Of a stretch of DNA of 64,000 bases, positions 11,271 through 21,908 are shown one piece after another; within the stretch, counting starts at the first letter, position 1; each line of letters begins with the position of its first letter. Source of the stretch: Saccharum officinarum (taxonomy: Eukaryota > Streptophyta > Magnoliopsida > Poales > Poaceae); NCBI GenBank assembly GCA_020631735.1, contig CM036199.1, forward strand, positions 14,662,834 through 14,726,833, given 5' to 3'. Under the pieces are notes generated by a model. That model was given only the letters and a program-made list of their open reading frames with translations, was not told where the DNA came from and searched no databases. A program made the translations under genes and the position numbers.

Positions 11271-11707
11271 AGGGCACGTCGCTACAGTCAACTCAACAGG
11301 AATCGACCAAACATCACCTCAAGGCTCCCCGTCGTCCTGGCCTCCTCTCGCCCTATAAAAGGGCAGGCCAAGGTTCTACGAGGAGGAGAAAAAAAAACGA
11401 AGCACCCGACCGGACAACAACAGACAACGAAGAAAAACGAGAGATCGATACCTCAAGCAACCACCCTTGTCCTTTTTTCCTCTCTTTGATACTTGGGCTC
11501 GACGCCCTCTCTCGCATGCTTGTAACCCCTACACGAGCACTTCGGTGCAAGGAAATACAAACTTCTTCCCCCCCCCGCTGGACGTAGGGCCTTCTTTTGC
11601 CCGAACTAGGATAAACCCCCGTGTGTTCTCCTTGCATCACCATCCAGGAAAGAGACACGCAGCATTTACTCGTTGGTTTAGGACCCCCTCGGGTCCGAAC
11701 ACCGACA
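11271..11707 (+). repeat. Gypsy 5' LTR of copy B, lacking its first ~710 bp
   Basis: It matches the last ~430 bp of the LTR at 4032-5177 and ends in the same CACCGACA. It keeps the TATA box (11354) but has lost the 5' TG end and most of U3. The left edge is fused to PPR codon 389. Confidence 0.88.
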
Positions 11708-11708
11708 G

Positions 11709-11727
11709 TTGGCGCGCCAGGTAGGGG
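11709..11727 (+). other. Gypsy primer-binding site
   Basis: Right after the LTR end comes ttggcgcgccaggtagggg. It starts with TGG, the complement of a tRNA CCA end, and is of the type found in Tat-lineage elements. The priming tRNA was not identified. Confidence 0.7.
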
Positions 11728-12062
11728 ATCGCTGCGTGCCAAACGTCGCTTTCTCGCCTTTTTTCCTGGATGGCTGACCCCGAACGCCCTATTCCGTTGG
11801 CCACGGTGATCTGGTTTGGGAGTTTGGAGTTCATGTCGCTTGGCCATGGCTACGATATGGTCCTACTTCCCCCCAGGCACCCATCCGACGAGGACTACGA
11901 GCTCTCCCAGCCCGGGGGAGCAATCCGCCGGCACCGTCGCTCCAGGCGGGCGCGGGCCGCCCGACGACGACGAGCCCGGCACAACCACCGTCCTCACCTC
12001 GCGGAGGGCGACGGGGCCCCCTGGTCCGGCACCCCCAGCCAGGCGCCAGCCTAGACCTCCTT

Positions 12063-14465
12063 GTGGAAGGTTTGGGAAGGACGAGCTTGACTGAGGGTAA
12101 CATGCCAACGGGGAATCTCGCCGCTCCCCCGTCCGGTGAGACACCACTGTCCGGAGCATCTATTTTGGCACGGACAGCAACATCTCCATCACCATTCCCG
12201 TTTGGGCTAGACTCGGCTGCCCGGGTGTACGCATCTTTCGTGAGCACTCGCATCAGTGCTTATGAGGAACTCCCCGGGCACCATCTACGCTCCACTCTGG
12301 ACCTCGTTGCATCCACACCGGCCTCTGATTATCTGGACTCTACGGAGACACCGGACACAGAGCCCCATGTGACTGCTTCTCAACGTCGCAACCCCAGTGA
12401 CGATTTGCAATGGCCACACATTCCCCCGTCGTACTACTACTTTGGCGCTCCTGACTCCGACTCGGCTGACGACACCTATGATCCGACCCGCGAATGCTTC
12501 AACATCGACGTTGAAAGCACTTCAGAATTAGAGGACGAAGAGCCAGTCGAAGGAAGGTACACGCCACCCCATGTCGAGCTTCCTGCTGAGCAAGACGATC
12601 CTCAGTTCCTTGAGGATCAAGGAGCGCAGCTCGAGCAGATTCACGAGTTGCAGGGCCGGCTTGACGAGGAACGGGAAAACCTGGGCCTACTCCAACAAAC
12701 CCTCGAGCACGAGCGTGCGGAACGCGCACTTGCCGGGAGAGCTCGTGAAAGAGCTCGCGACGTCAACCGTCGCATCGACGAGGACCGAATGGTCGACCCC
12801 TCGGTTTTTGCTTGAGCCAGCCAGAACATCGTCGCTGCCACCATGCTTCTCCGCAACATGCCCGAGCCGTCAAACCCCGACGCCCGTCGGGCTCAGGATG
12901 AAATCCGAGAACTCCTCGAGACCACCGCCATGCCGCAGGCCGAGAGCTCCGCCTCGAGGCGACGCGAGGCAGCCTCGGAGCGGATCATCGAGCCCTCCTG
13001 ACAGGAGAGAGAGGCCTCGGTTCACCCCGAGCCTGCCCGGCGAAACCGGGTAGCTCCGGCCCCTGAGCTCACCAGCAACGACCACGAGCCTCGAGACACC
13101 CGTGGTAACATCGTCGAGCGCCGCACGCGCAAGCACGGTGACGGCGTGGCTCGAGGCTACCACGTACACAGGGGCGGACGCTACGACAGTTCGGAAGATC
13201 AAAGCCCTTCACCCGAGCCTCCAGGTCCTCGGGTCTTCAGTAAGGCTATCCGTGAGACGGTGCTCCCGGCTCGGTTTCGCTTCCCCACGACTCTCACCAA
13301 GTACAACGGCGAAACCAAACCTGAACTTTGGCTCGCCGATTTCCGCTTGGCGTGTCAACTGGGCGAGGCCACCGACGACCGGGTCATCATTCGACAACTC
13401 CCCCTGTTCCTCTCCGACACCGCCCGAGCCTGGCTCGAAGATCTCCCACCTCGACAGATCCACGACTGGGACGATCTCGTGAGGGTGTTTGAGGGAAACT
13501 TCAAGGGGACCTACATGCGCCCCGGTAACTCGTGGGACCTCCGGAGCTGCAAGCAGAAACCAGGTGAATCCCTCCGGGATTACATCCGGCGCTTCTCCCA
13601 GCAGCGTACCGAACTCCCCAACGTCACTGACTCCGACGTAATTATGGCCTTCCTCTCCGGCACCACCTGTAAAGAGTTGGTCCAAGAATTGGGCCGTAAC
13701 ACTCCGCTCACTGCCAACGGGTTAATGGACATTGTCACCAACTTCGCCACCGGCGAGGAGGCGGTTGGTGCAATCTTTGATGGTGACCCAGAGAGGGGGG
13801 AGCAGAAGGTCGACGATCTCGCGAGCTCCACCTGGGGCTCCAAGAGGAACAACCACAAGAAGAAGAAAGGCCAGCAGGGCAAGCTCGAGGCCCCAGCCGA
13901 CGAGCTCGTCGCTGCTACCGAGCACAAAAAGCCTCGAGGCCCCCTCGGTGGGGGTGTCTTCGACAAAATGCTCAAAGAACCGTGTCTCTACCACAAGGGA
14001 CTTACTAACCATAACCTCGAGGACTATCATATGCTTCGCAGGTACTTTGGGGGTGCCGGCGTCAAGAAGGACGACAAGAAGGAGGACCCTAAAAGCGACG
14101 ACAAGGACGGGGAATTCCCCGAGATCCACGACTGCTTCATGATCTACGGAGGGCCCTCGACCCGCCTCTCGGCGCGCCAGCACAAGCGAGAGCGGTGCGA
14201 GGTTTTCTCCGTACAAACGGCAGTCCCCCACTTCCTTGATTGGTCTGCGGTGGCCATCACTTTCGATCGTGACGACCACCCAGACCACGTCCCCAACCCG
14301 GGAGTCTATCCGCTCGTTGTTGACCCCGTCATCGCCAACACATGCCTCACCAAGGTGCTCATGGACGGTGGAAGCAGCCTCAACATCATCTACTCCTAGA
14401 CCCTCGACCTTCTGGGGGTCGGGAGAGCGCGCCTCCAACCTAGCGTCGGGGGCTTCCACGGAGTC
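12063..14465 (+). pseudogene. gag: Gypsy gag and protease region, copy B
   Basis: One reading frame runs through this region with stops at about 12813 (TGA), 13000 (TGA) and 14397 (TAG). The first ~250 codons are acidic with a Glu/Arg coiled-coil-like tail. From 13146 comes a Retrotrans_gag-type capsid domain (motifs like TKYNGETKPELWLADF and ESLRDYIRRFSQQR), then a Lys-rich tail. The aspartic protease motif LMDGGSSLNIIYS lies just before the 14397 stop. Gag forms the particle that packages element RNA and the protease matures the polyprotein. Two TGA stops fit CGA-to-TGA changes. This copy cannot make a full polyprotein. Confidence 0.85.
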
Positions 14466-17380
14466 ATGCCAGGGAAACGGGCGGAACCCCTCGGACGGGT
14501 CGATCTGCCCGTTTGTTTTGGCACACCGGCCAACTTCCGAAAGGAGACTCTCACTTTTGAAGTGGTCGGATTCCGTGGAACGTACCACGCTATCCTGGGA
14601 CGCCCATGCTACGCTCGGTTCATGGCGATCCCGAACTACACCTACCTCAAGCTCAAAATGCCGGGTCCAAACGGTGTCATCACTTTAGGGCCCTCGTATG
14701 AACATGCCTACAAGTGCGACGTCGAGTGCGTTGAGCACGGCGAGGCTGTTTTGGAGTCGGCGATCTTGGCTACAGACCTCGACGGTCTTGCCAATGCGAT
14801 TCCCGACCCAAAACGCCATGCTGGCAGCTTTGAGCCCGCCGAAGATGTCAAACTTGTACCCCTCGACCCCGCTGATCCCACGGGAAAGGCACCGAGCATC
14901 AGTGCCACCCTCGATCCTAAATAGGAAGTAGTGCTCGTCGACTTTCTCCGCGCAAACGTCGACATCTTTGCGTGGAGTTCCTCGGATATGCCAGGCATAC
15001 CCAGGGAAGTCGCCGAGCACGCCTTGGAGATCCGGGCCGGATCCAAACCGGTGAAGCAACGCCTGCGTCACTTCGATGAGGAGAAGCGCAGGGTCATCGG
15101 CGAGGAGATACACAAACTGTTGGAGGCCGGATTCATCAAGGAGGTTCATCATCCCGAGTGGCTAGCTAATCCCGTATTAGTTAGGAAAAAGAGTGGGAAA
15201 TGGAGGATATGTGTAGACTACACCGGTTTAAATAAAGCATGTCTAAAAGTTCCCTTTCCTTTGCCACGCATTGACCAAATCATTGATTCCACTGCGGGAT
15301 GTGAAACTCTCTCATTCTTAGATGCATACTCCGGCTACCACCAAATCAAAATGAAGGAGTCCGACCAGCTTGCAACTTCATTCATCACCCCGTTCGGCAT
15401 GTATTGCTACGTTACGATGCCCTTTGGTCTCCGAAATGCGGGGGCTACGTACCAGCGGTGCATGTAGCATGTTTTCGGAAAGCACATCGGGTCGACCGTC
15501 GAGGCTTATGTTGACGACATCGTTGTCAAAACAAAACAAGCCGATGACCTGGTCAGCGACCTCGACGTCGCGTTCAAATGCCTTTGGGAAAAAAACATCA
15601 GGCTCAACCCAGAGAAATGCGTCTTTGGCGTCCCACGAGGTATGCTTTTAGGGTTCATCGTATCCAAACGTGGCATCGAGGCCAACCCTGAAAAAATCTC
15701 TGCAATAACCAAGATGGGCCCCATCCGAGATCTGAAGGACGTACAGAGGGTCACAGGTTGCTTGGCGGCACTCAGCCGTTTCATTTCGCGCCTCGGCGAA
15801 AAAGCACTCCCTCTGTACCGTCTCTTGAAGAAATCGGAGCACTTTTCCTAGACCCTTGAGGCTGAGGAGGCTCTCACAAAACTCAAGGCCACACTCTCTA
15901 ACTCACCAATCCTCATCCCTCCGACCCCGGGTGAACCACTCCTACTCTATGTCACCGCGACATCACAAGTAGTCAGTGCTACCCTGGTTGTCGAACGAGC
16001 CGAGGAGGCACATACCTTGCTCGTCCAGAGGCCGGTCTATTTCATTAGTGAAGTGCTCTCTGAAACCAAGAGTCGATACCCACAGATCTAGAAACTGCTA
16101 TATGCCGTCATCCTGACACGGCGCAAGCTCCGACACTACTTCGAGGGTCACCTGATTACTGTGGTTTCTTCTTTCCCCTTGGGAGAGATAGCCCAGAACC
16201 GGGAAGCCTCGGGTAGGGTTGCCAAATGGGCAGTCGAACTCATGGGCGAGACCTTGTCCTATGCGCCGAGAAAAGCTATCAAGTCATAGGTGTTAGCAGA
16301 TTTCCTGGCTGAGTGGACCGACACCCAACTCCCCCCTGCACAGCTTCAGGCGGAGCTGTGGACCATGTAATTCGATGGGTCGCTGATGAAAACGGGAGCA
16401 GGTGCGGGCTTGCTCTTCATCTCACCCCTCAGGGTTCACATGCGCTACGTCATCCGGCTTCATTTTCCTGCATCTAACAATGTCGCCGAATACGAGGCGC
16501 TCATCACTAGGGATGAAAACGGATCGGATACGGACGGATATCACTGATATCGTATTTGTTTTCGTATTTATGTCCGGATTCGGATTCGAATACGGATAGT
16601 ATAAAAAATGACGGATAGGATACGATTGGATATCGACATCATAAATATGTGATTTAAATATTCGGATACGGATACGGTATCGGATGTTAAATATCCGGAC
16701 TCGGATACGGACGGATTAAAACCCCTCTAAACGGATTTGGTCTCGAATACGGTCGGAAAATATCCGTACCGTTTTCATCCCTGCTCATCACGGGATTAAG
16801 AATCGCCATCGAACTCGGGGTCTGACACCTTGACGTTCGAGGCGACTCCCAACTCGTGATTGATCAGGTCATGAAGAGCTCGAGCTGCTGTGACCCCAAG
16901 ATGGAAGCCTACTGTCAAGAAGTACGGCGCCTCGAGGACAAGTTCCACGGCCTCGAGCTCAACCACATCGCGCGCAGGTACAATGAGGCTGCCGATGAAC
17001 TGGCAAAAATCGCGTTCAGTCGAGCTACGGTTCCACCAGACGTTTTCGCAAAAGACCTTCAGCAGCCATCCGTGGACCTCGGGCCAGATGGAGGGGTTGA
17101 TGGGACGTCACTCGACCCTCCACCTGAGGCAGAAGCCCCCTCGACCGGGGCAGAAGCCATGCAGGTGGAAGACTCGACCCCACCGTCTGACCTCGAGCCT
17201 GACTAGCGCGTCCCGTACCTCGACTACCTTATCCGAGGGGACCTCCCCTCGGGTAAGACTGAGGCTCGACGGATCACGCGCCGGGCCAAAACCTTTGTGA
17301 TCATGGGCGACAGCGGAGAGCTCAAACGCCGTAGCCCTACTGGTATCCTCCAACGATGCATCTCAAATGAGCAAGCCAGG
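14466..17380 (+). pseudogene. pol: Gypsy pol: reverse transcriptase, RNase H and archaeal-type RNase H, copy B
   Basis: The frame of gag continues. RT motifs include KWRICVDYTGLNKAC, LDAYSGYHQI, TPFGMYCYVTMPFGLRNA and the catalytic AYVDDIVVK (about 15508-15534). RNase H follows at about 15860-16300. The segment with FDGS (16372), AEYEAL, GDSQLVIDQV and NEAADELA is the second, archaeal-type RNase H typical of the Tat lineage. Stops interrupt at about 14922, 15465, 15849, 16089, 16288 and 16368; several are TAG where relatives have Gln (CAG). A hAT element splits the second RNase H at 16508-16783. The start of the integrase zinc-finger region follows to 17385, where a Copia element is inserted. 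Confidence 0.88.
16508..16783. mobile_element. Ac/Ds-like non-autonomous hAT element, 276 bp
   Basis: The ends are TAGGGATGAAAACGG and CCGTTTTCATCCCTG, inverted repeats that match apart from the first base and resemble the maize Ac/Ds termini. It is flanked by a perfect 8-bp direct repeat CTCATCAC (16500-16507 and 16784-16791), the hAT target-duplication length. The interior is AT-rich with many ggata(t/c) words and no coding capacity. Copy C at about 33795-33810 shows the site with a single CTCGTCAC, that is, empty. Confidence 0.93.
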
Positions 17381-18039
17381 AACCTTGAAAGCCCAAGTTT
17401 GGTTTTGGTAATTAATGACACCAAGTTGCTAATGCCATTTGTTAAGTGTTTTGAGTTAGGCATAAGCAACACATGTGATGAAGGTGTATGTGGCAAGGAG
17501 TGGTGGCCACAAGATCACAAAGAGATGGTGCATGGACATGAAATGATGATCATGGTAGAGATGCACATAAAATGAAGGACATGATGATCAAGTGGAGGAG
17601 AAGGATCTAAGAGCGCAAGGCAAAGGTATAATCATAAGGTTTTCCTTTTGCCGGTCTAAGATGAGTAGAGAAGTGATTGACCGGGTTTAGGATACATAGC
17701 CGACTATCAAGAGGGGCAATCACGGTTAGCTCGGAAATCAAGTGCCACTAGATCAATGTCTTGAGCATATGCATTAGGATCTAGTAAAGAGCTAACATAA
17801 CGCCTTGGAAAATGATTATGAAATGCTAACACACATGCACATGGTGATTTACACATGGTGGTGTTAGCACGTTTGTGAAGGCGGTGGAGTTTGAGCGTTA
17901 GAGAAGGGTTTGGGTTCTTCTCTCCCTCCCGCCGAGCTTACGAGGCGGGATTCAGCGCTTTTTGGAGAAGTGAAACGCCTATTTTCTATTGCGTCGGAAG
18001 TCGGAAAAGAAACGGAGGCGAACGGAGGTCACTGTGGTG

Positions 18040-18535
18040 ACCGGACGCTGCACCGGACGCGGTCACGATATGACCGGACGCGTCCGGTCAGTGTTCAGTG
18101 TCTGCGCGGTTTTCAGTTTGATGATCGGACACACAGCGCGTCCGGTCACTGATGACCGGACGTGTCCGGTCATCTAGGGAGCTTACTGGACTCTAACCGG
18201 ACGCTGGCACTATGGCGTCCGGTCAGTTCAACAGCGCGTCCGGTCATTATTTCGTTGAGCGCTTCTTAGGCCTGACCAGCGCGTCCGGTCCTTCATGGAA
18301 CCAGCGCATCCGGTCAGGCGTCCAGAGGGGCAGAAAGCGCAGGAGTGATGATCGGACGCTGGGAGCGTCCGGTCTTGTGCGATCGGACGTGTCCGGTCGT
18401 TGCCTGGAGCGCGTCCGGTCATTCGCTGCAGCGCGTCCGGTCTGTGCGACCAACGCATCCGGTCGTTGCCTCGCAGTTAGCCGTTGCGCGACCGGCGTGT
18501 TCGGTCAGTTTGACCAGCGCGTCCGGTTAGCGCGA
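18040..18535. repeat. Cluster of palindromic CCGGACGCGTCCGG units in the Copia-1 5' LTR
   Basis: The word GCGTCCGGTC and its reverse complement GACCGGACGC occur many times, several joined as the palindrome GACCGGACGCGTCCGGTC. Spacers are irregular, so it is a cluster rather than a strict tandem array. It lies directly upstream of the LTR TATA box, where an enhancer-like role is possible but untested. Confidence 0.85.
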
Positions 18536-18581
18536 CTTCGGCTGGTTAAAGTTCCTAACGGCTATATTCGAAGGGGTACAT

Positions 18582-18589
18582 TATAAATA
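18582..18589 (+). promoter_or_regulatory. Copia-1 LTR TATA box
   Basis: TATAAATA occurs downstream of the palindrome cluster; the same motif is at 23093 in the 3' LTR. Assigned by position and sequence. Confidence 0.55.
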
Positions 18590-18606
18590 GAGGTTGGCCG
18601 GGGTTG

Positions 18607-18700
18607 CCTGACCAACGCGTCCGGTCGTTGCATCGCAGTTATCCGTTGCGCGACCGGCGCGTCCGGTCAGTTTGACCAGCCCAACATATGAGCTATGGGA
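18607..18700 (+). other. Deletion junction filled with LTR-derived DNA
   Basis: Between the truncated LTR and the resumed pol frame lies about 70 bp that nearly duplicates the LTR stretch at about 18448-18520 (gaccaacgc...gtcagtttgaccag). A short piece repeating catatgagctat follows, a word that recurs about 30 bp later in pol. This looks like templated filler from error-prone break repair. Confidence 0.75.
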
Positions 18701-20829
18701 AGCTTGGGAAGACACCATATGAGCTATTGAATGGAAGAAAGCCCAACATTGCATACTTTAGAGTGTTTGGTTGTAAATGCTATATTCTCAAGAAAGGCAC
18801 TAGATTGAGCAAGTTTGAAAAGAAATATGATGAAGGGTTCTTACTTGGTTATTCTACCACAAGCAAAGCATATAGAGTTTAGAATCTCACAAATGGCACC
18901 TTGGAAGAAGTTCATGATGTTGAGTTTGATGAAACCCAAGGGTCTCAAAATGAAGCTCAAAACCTTGATGATGTGAGAGGAGATCAATTGTCAAATGCAA
19001 TGAAGAACATGGACATTGGTGACATAAAGCCAAGGCAAGTTGATGATGATGATATTCATGTGATCAACCAAAGTGTGCAAATTGATTCAAATCAAGCAAG
19101 CTCAAGTGGTTCTCATGATGAAGTGCAAGTTCAAGGTCAAACAAGTGGAAGCAATCAACTCCCAATACTCCAACCTACTAGCATAGCAAGAGATCATCCA
19201 TTGGATCAAATCATTGGTGGAATTCAAAACGGTGTTCAAACTAGATCAAGATTAGCATCCTTTTGTGAGCACTACTCATTTGTGTCACTTGAAGAACCTA
19301 AGAAAATAGAAGATGCTTTGAAAGATTCTGATTGGGTAAATGCCATGCATGAAGAGCTAAACAACTTCACTAGAAATCAAGTTTGGGAACTTGTTGAAAG
19401 GCCGAAGAACTACAATGTGATTGGTACTAAGTGGGTCTTTAGAAACAAGCAAGATCAAGATGGCATGGTTGTGAGGAACAAAGCAAGATTAGTAGCTCAA
19501 GGTTACACACAAGTTGAGGGTCTTGACTTTGGAGAGACATATGCACCCGTTGCAAGATTAGAGGCTATTAGAATCTTATTAGCATATGCTTGTGCACACA
19601 ACATCAAGCTCTATCAAATGGATGTCAAGAGTGCATTTCTCAATGGCTACATCAATGAAGAAGTTTACGTTGAGCAACCTCCCGGTTTTGAAGATGACAA
19701 GAAGCCTGACCATGTTTACAAGCTAAAGAAGGCATTGTATGGTTTGAAGCAAGCACCTAGAGCATGGTATGAGAGGTTGAGGGACTTTCTCCTCTCTAAA
19801 GGGTTCAAGATGGGAAAGGTTGACACCACTCTCTTCACCAAGAAGCTTGGAAATGACTTGTTTGTGTTGCAAATCTATGTGGATGACATTATCTTTGGAT
19901 CAACTAACCAAGACTTTTGTGAAGAGTTTGGAAATATGATGGCTAATGAGTTTGAGATGTCTATGATTGGAGAGCTTAGTTACTTTCTTGGACTTCAAAT
20001 CAAGCAAATGAAGAATGACACTTTTGTAAGTCAAGGCAAGTACATCAAGGACATGATCAAGAAGTTTGGATTGCATGATGCTAAGCCAATGAGTACTCCA
20101 ATGGGTACTAATGATCAATTGGGTGTTGATGCTAGTGGCAACATGGTAGATCAAAAGTTATACCGGTCTATGATTGGAAGCTTGCTCTATGTCACCGCTT
20201 CTAGGCCGGATATGATGTTTAGTGTGTGCAAGTGTGCAAGATATCAAGCTTCACCTAGAGAAAGTCACTTGAAAGCCACCAAGAGAATATTAAGATATCT
20301 TAAGGGCACTCATGATGTTGGATTGTGGTTTCCAAAGGGGTCTAATTTTGAGTTGATTGGATATTCGGACTCTGACTATGATGGATGCAAGATTGATAGA
20401 ATGAGCATAAGTGGCACTTGTCAATTGCTTGGAAGGTCTCTTGTTTCATGGTCATCAAAGAAACAAAATAGTGTTGCACTATCTACCGCTGAGGCCGAAT
20501 ATATTAGTGTCGGTAGTTGTTGTGCACAATTGCTTTGGATGAAGGCCACCTTGAATGATTTTGGAATTAAATTCAAGAATATCCCTTTGTTTTGTGATAA
20601 TGAGAGTGCTATCAAGATGACACAAAACCCGATTCAACACTCAAGAACAAAGCACATTGATATAAGACATCACTTCATAAGAGACCATCAACAAAAGGGT
20701 GATATTAGCATTGAGAGCATTGGCACCGAAGATCAACTAGCCGACATCTTTACAAAGCCACTTGATGAAAAGAGATTTTACAAGTTGAAGAATGAATTGA
20801 ACATACTTGACTTCTCTAACTTGAAATGA
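18688..20829 (+). CDS. pol: Copia-1 pol remnant: integrase tail, reverse transcriptase, RNase H
   Basis: The first 64 codons (18688-18882) carry the end of the integrase (motif [15 protein letters not shown]) and stop at a TAG. The same frame continues at 18901 for 642 codons without interruption. RVT_2-type reverse transcriptase motifs follow: [36 protein letters not shown] and the catalytic [11 protein letters not shown]. The Ty1/Copia RNase H has [20 protein letters not shown] and [14 protein letters not shown], and the C-terminus is [20 protein letters not shown]. The enzyme copies element RNA into DNA. Gag, protease and the integrase core are missing, so it cannot move on its own. Confidence 0.92.
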
Positions 20830-21908
20830 GTGCACCCCCACATCTTTATATGACATGCCTCTCCTCCAACATAGCAAGGTAAAGTTGTTTGGCATATCAT
20901 TCATACTTTGCTAAGGACATGTTTAGAACATATAGACATATTTGCATGAAAAATAGGCTCATTCATGAAAATCAAATGATTTTGATGTATATATGGTACC
21001 ACTATTGCTTCTATGTTTGATTGATCTAAGTGGTAGCATATGACATGTTTGTGGGCTTGCAAACCTAGTGTTGAATCTAGAAAATAAGCTCATGGTGTGT
21101 AATTCAACATGGTCAAGATAACCCTTATACTATATGAGGTGTGAAAAAGCTTGTCCTTGGATCAAACCGAATTACATATTCTAGGCAAGTGATCTAGGTT
21201 GAACCATAATTTGGACTCCCTCATATTGATTGACTTATCTCTCACTAAAATTGGCACCTTTTTGGTGATTGTTGACAAAGGGGGAGAGAAAAGTCACAAA
21301 GATATTGCAAAGAGGAAATAAGATATAATAAGGGGGAGAGAAAAGCCACAAAGATAAAAAGTTAAGTTACAAAGCGGGAGAAAGGGATCAATTAAAATTA
21401 AGCACACAAGTAAGGGGAGCAAGCTCATGAATTATTTGTTGCATTTGAATGTGCATTAACATGATGAATTGTTATATTGCAAAGACTAAATTCATATTTA
21501 TGATTGTTTGGTGTATGCTAGAAATAGAACTTGAATGATGACTTGTTAAGAGTAGCTTTACATGCGGTATCTAGACACCTTTGCTTATAATGTTGATCTC
21601 ACGGGGTACATTAGTGTTTGTGATCTTTACAAGTGATGTATTACAAGTGGTGTCTAGCTACATCGATGCTAAGGATGGTATATAAAGGCAACTCTGATTG
21701 GTATCACGCTTCAAAGGTCCATTCTATATACCTTAGCATCAATTTGATAGTAGTAACTCTCCCAAAATTCAAATCCATACATACGTGCACAATTGAATCA
21801 AACTCATGAAAGCACATATGTAGGGGGAGCTAATACTATCGAAATTGAAAATTGATTTCATTTCATATCTTTGTGATGGTTGTCATCAATTACCAAAAAG
21901 GGGGAGAT
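20830..21908 (+). other. Copia-1 region between pol and 3' LTR, with polypurine tract
   Basis: About 1.1 kb without a convincing frame. It has several gggggagagaaaag purine blocks near 21280-21350. The true polypurine tract aaaaagggggagat abuts the 3' LTR (21895-21908). An env-like frame, found here in some SIRE elements, is not seen. Confidence 0.7.

Larger units (their letters stand above)
17386..18606 (+). repeat. Copia-1 5' LTR, truncated at its 3' end
   Basis: It matches the 3' LTR (21909-23903) up to about 18606, after the TATAAATA at 18582, then diverges abruptly. About 790 bp of LTR are lost. It contains the GTCCGG palindrome cluster and an extra short GGACGC unit near 18045 absent from the 3' LTR. 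Confidence 0.9.

Noticed and set aside
11271..11707. The LTR piece as a solo LTR inserted in the PPR gene
   Set aside because: It lacks its 5' end, has no target duplication and is followed by a primer-binding site and gag, so it is the truncated 5' LTR of copy B.
18040..18535. Regular repeats that might suggest a CRISPR-like array
   Set aside because: The units are short palindromes at irregular spacing inside a Copia LTR of a plant genome; no spacer structure and no cas genes.
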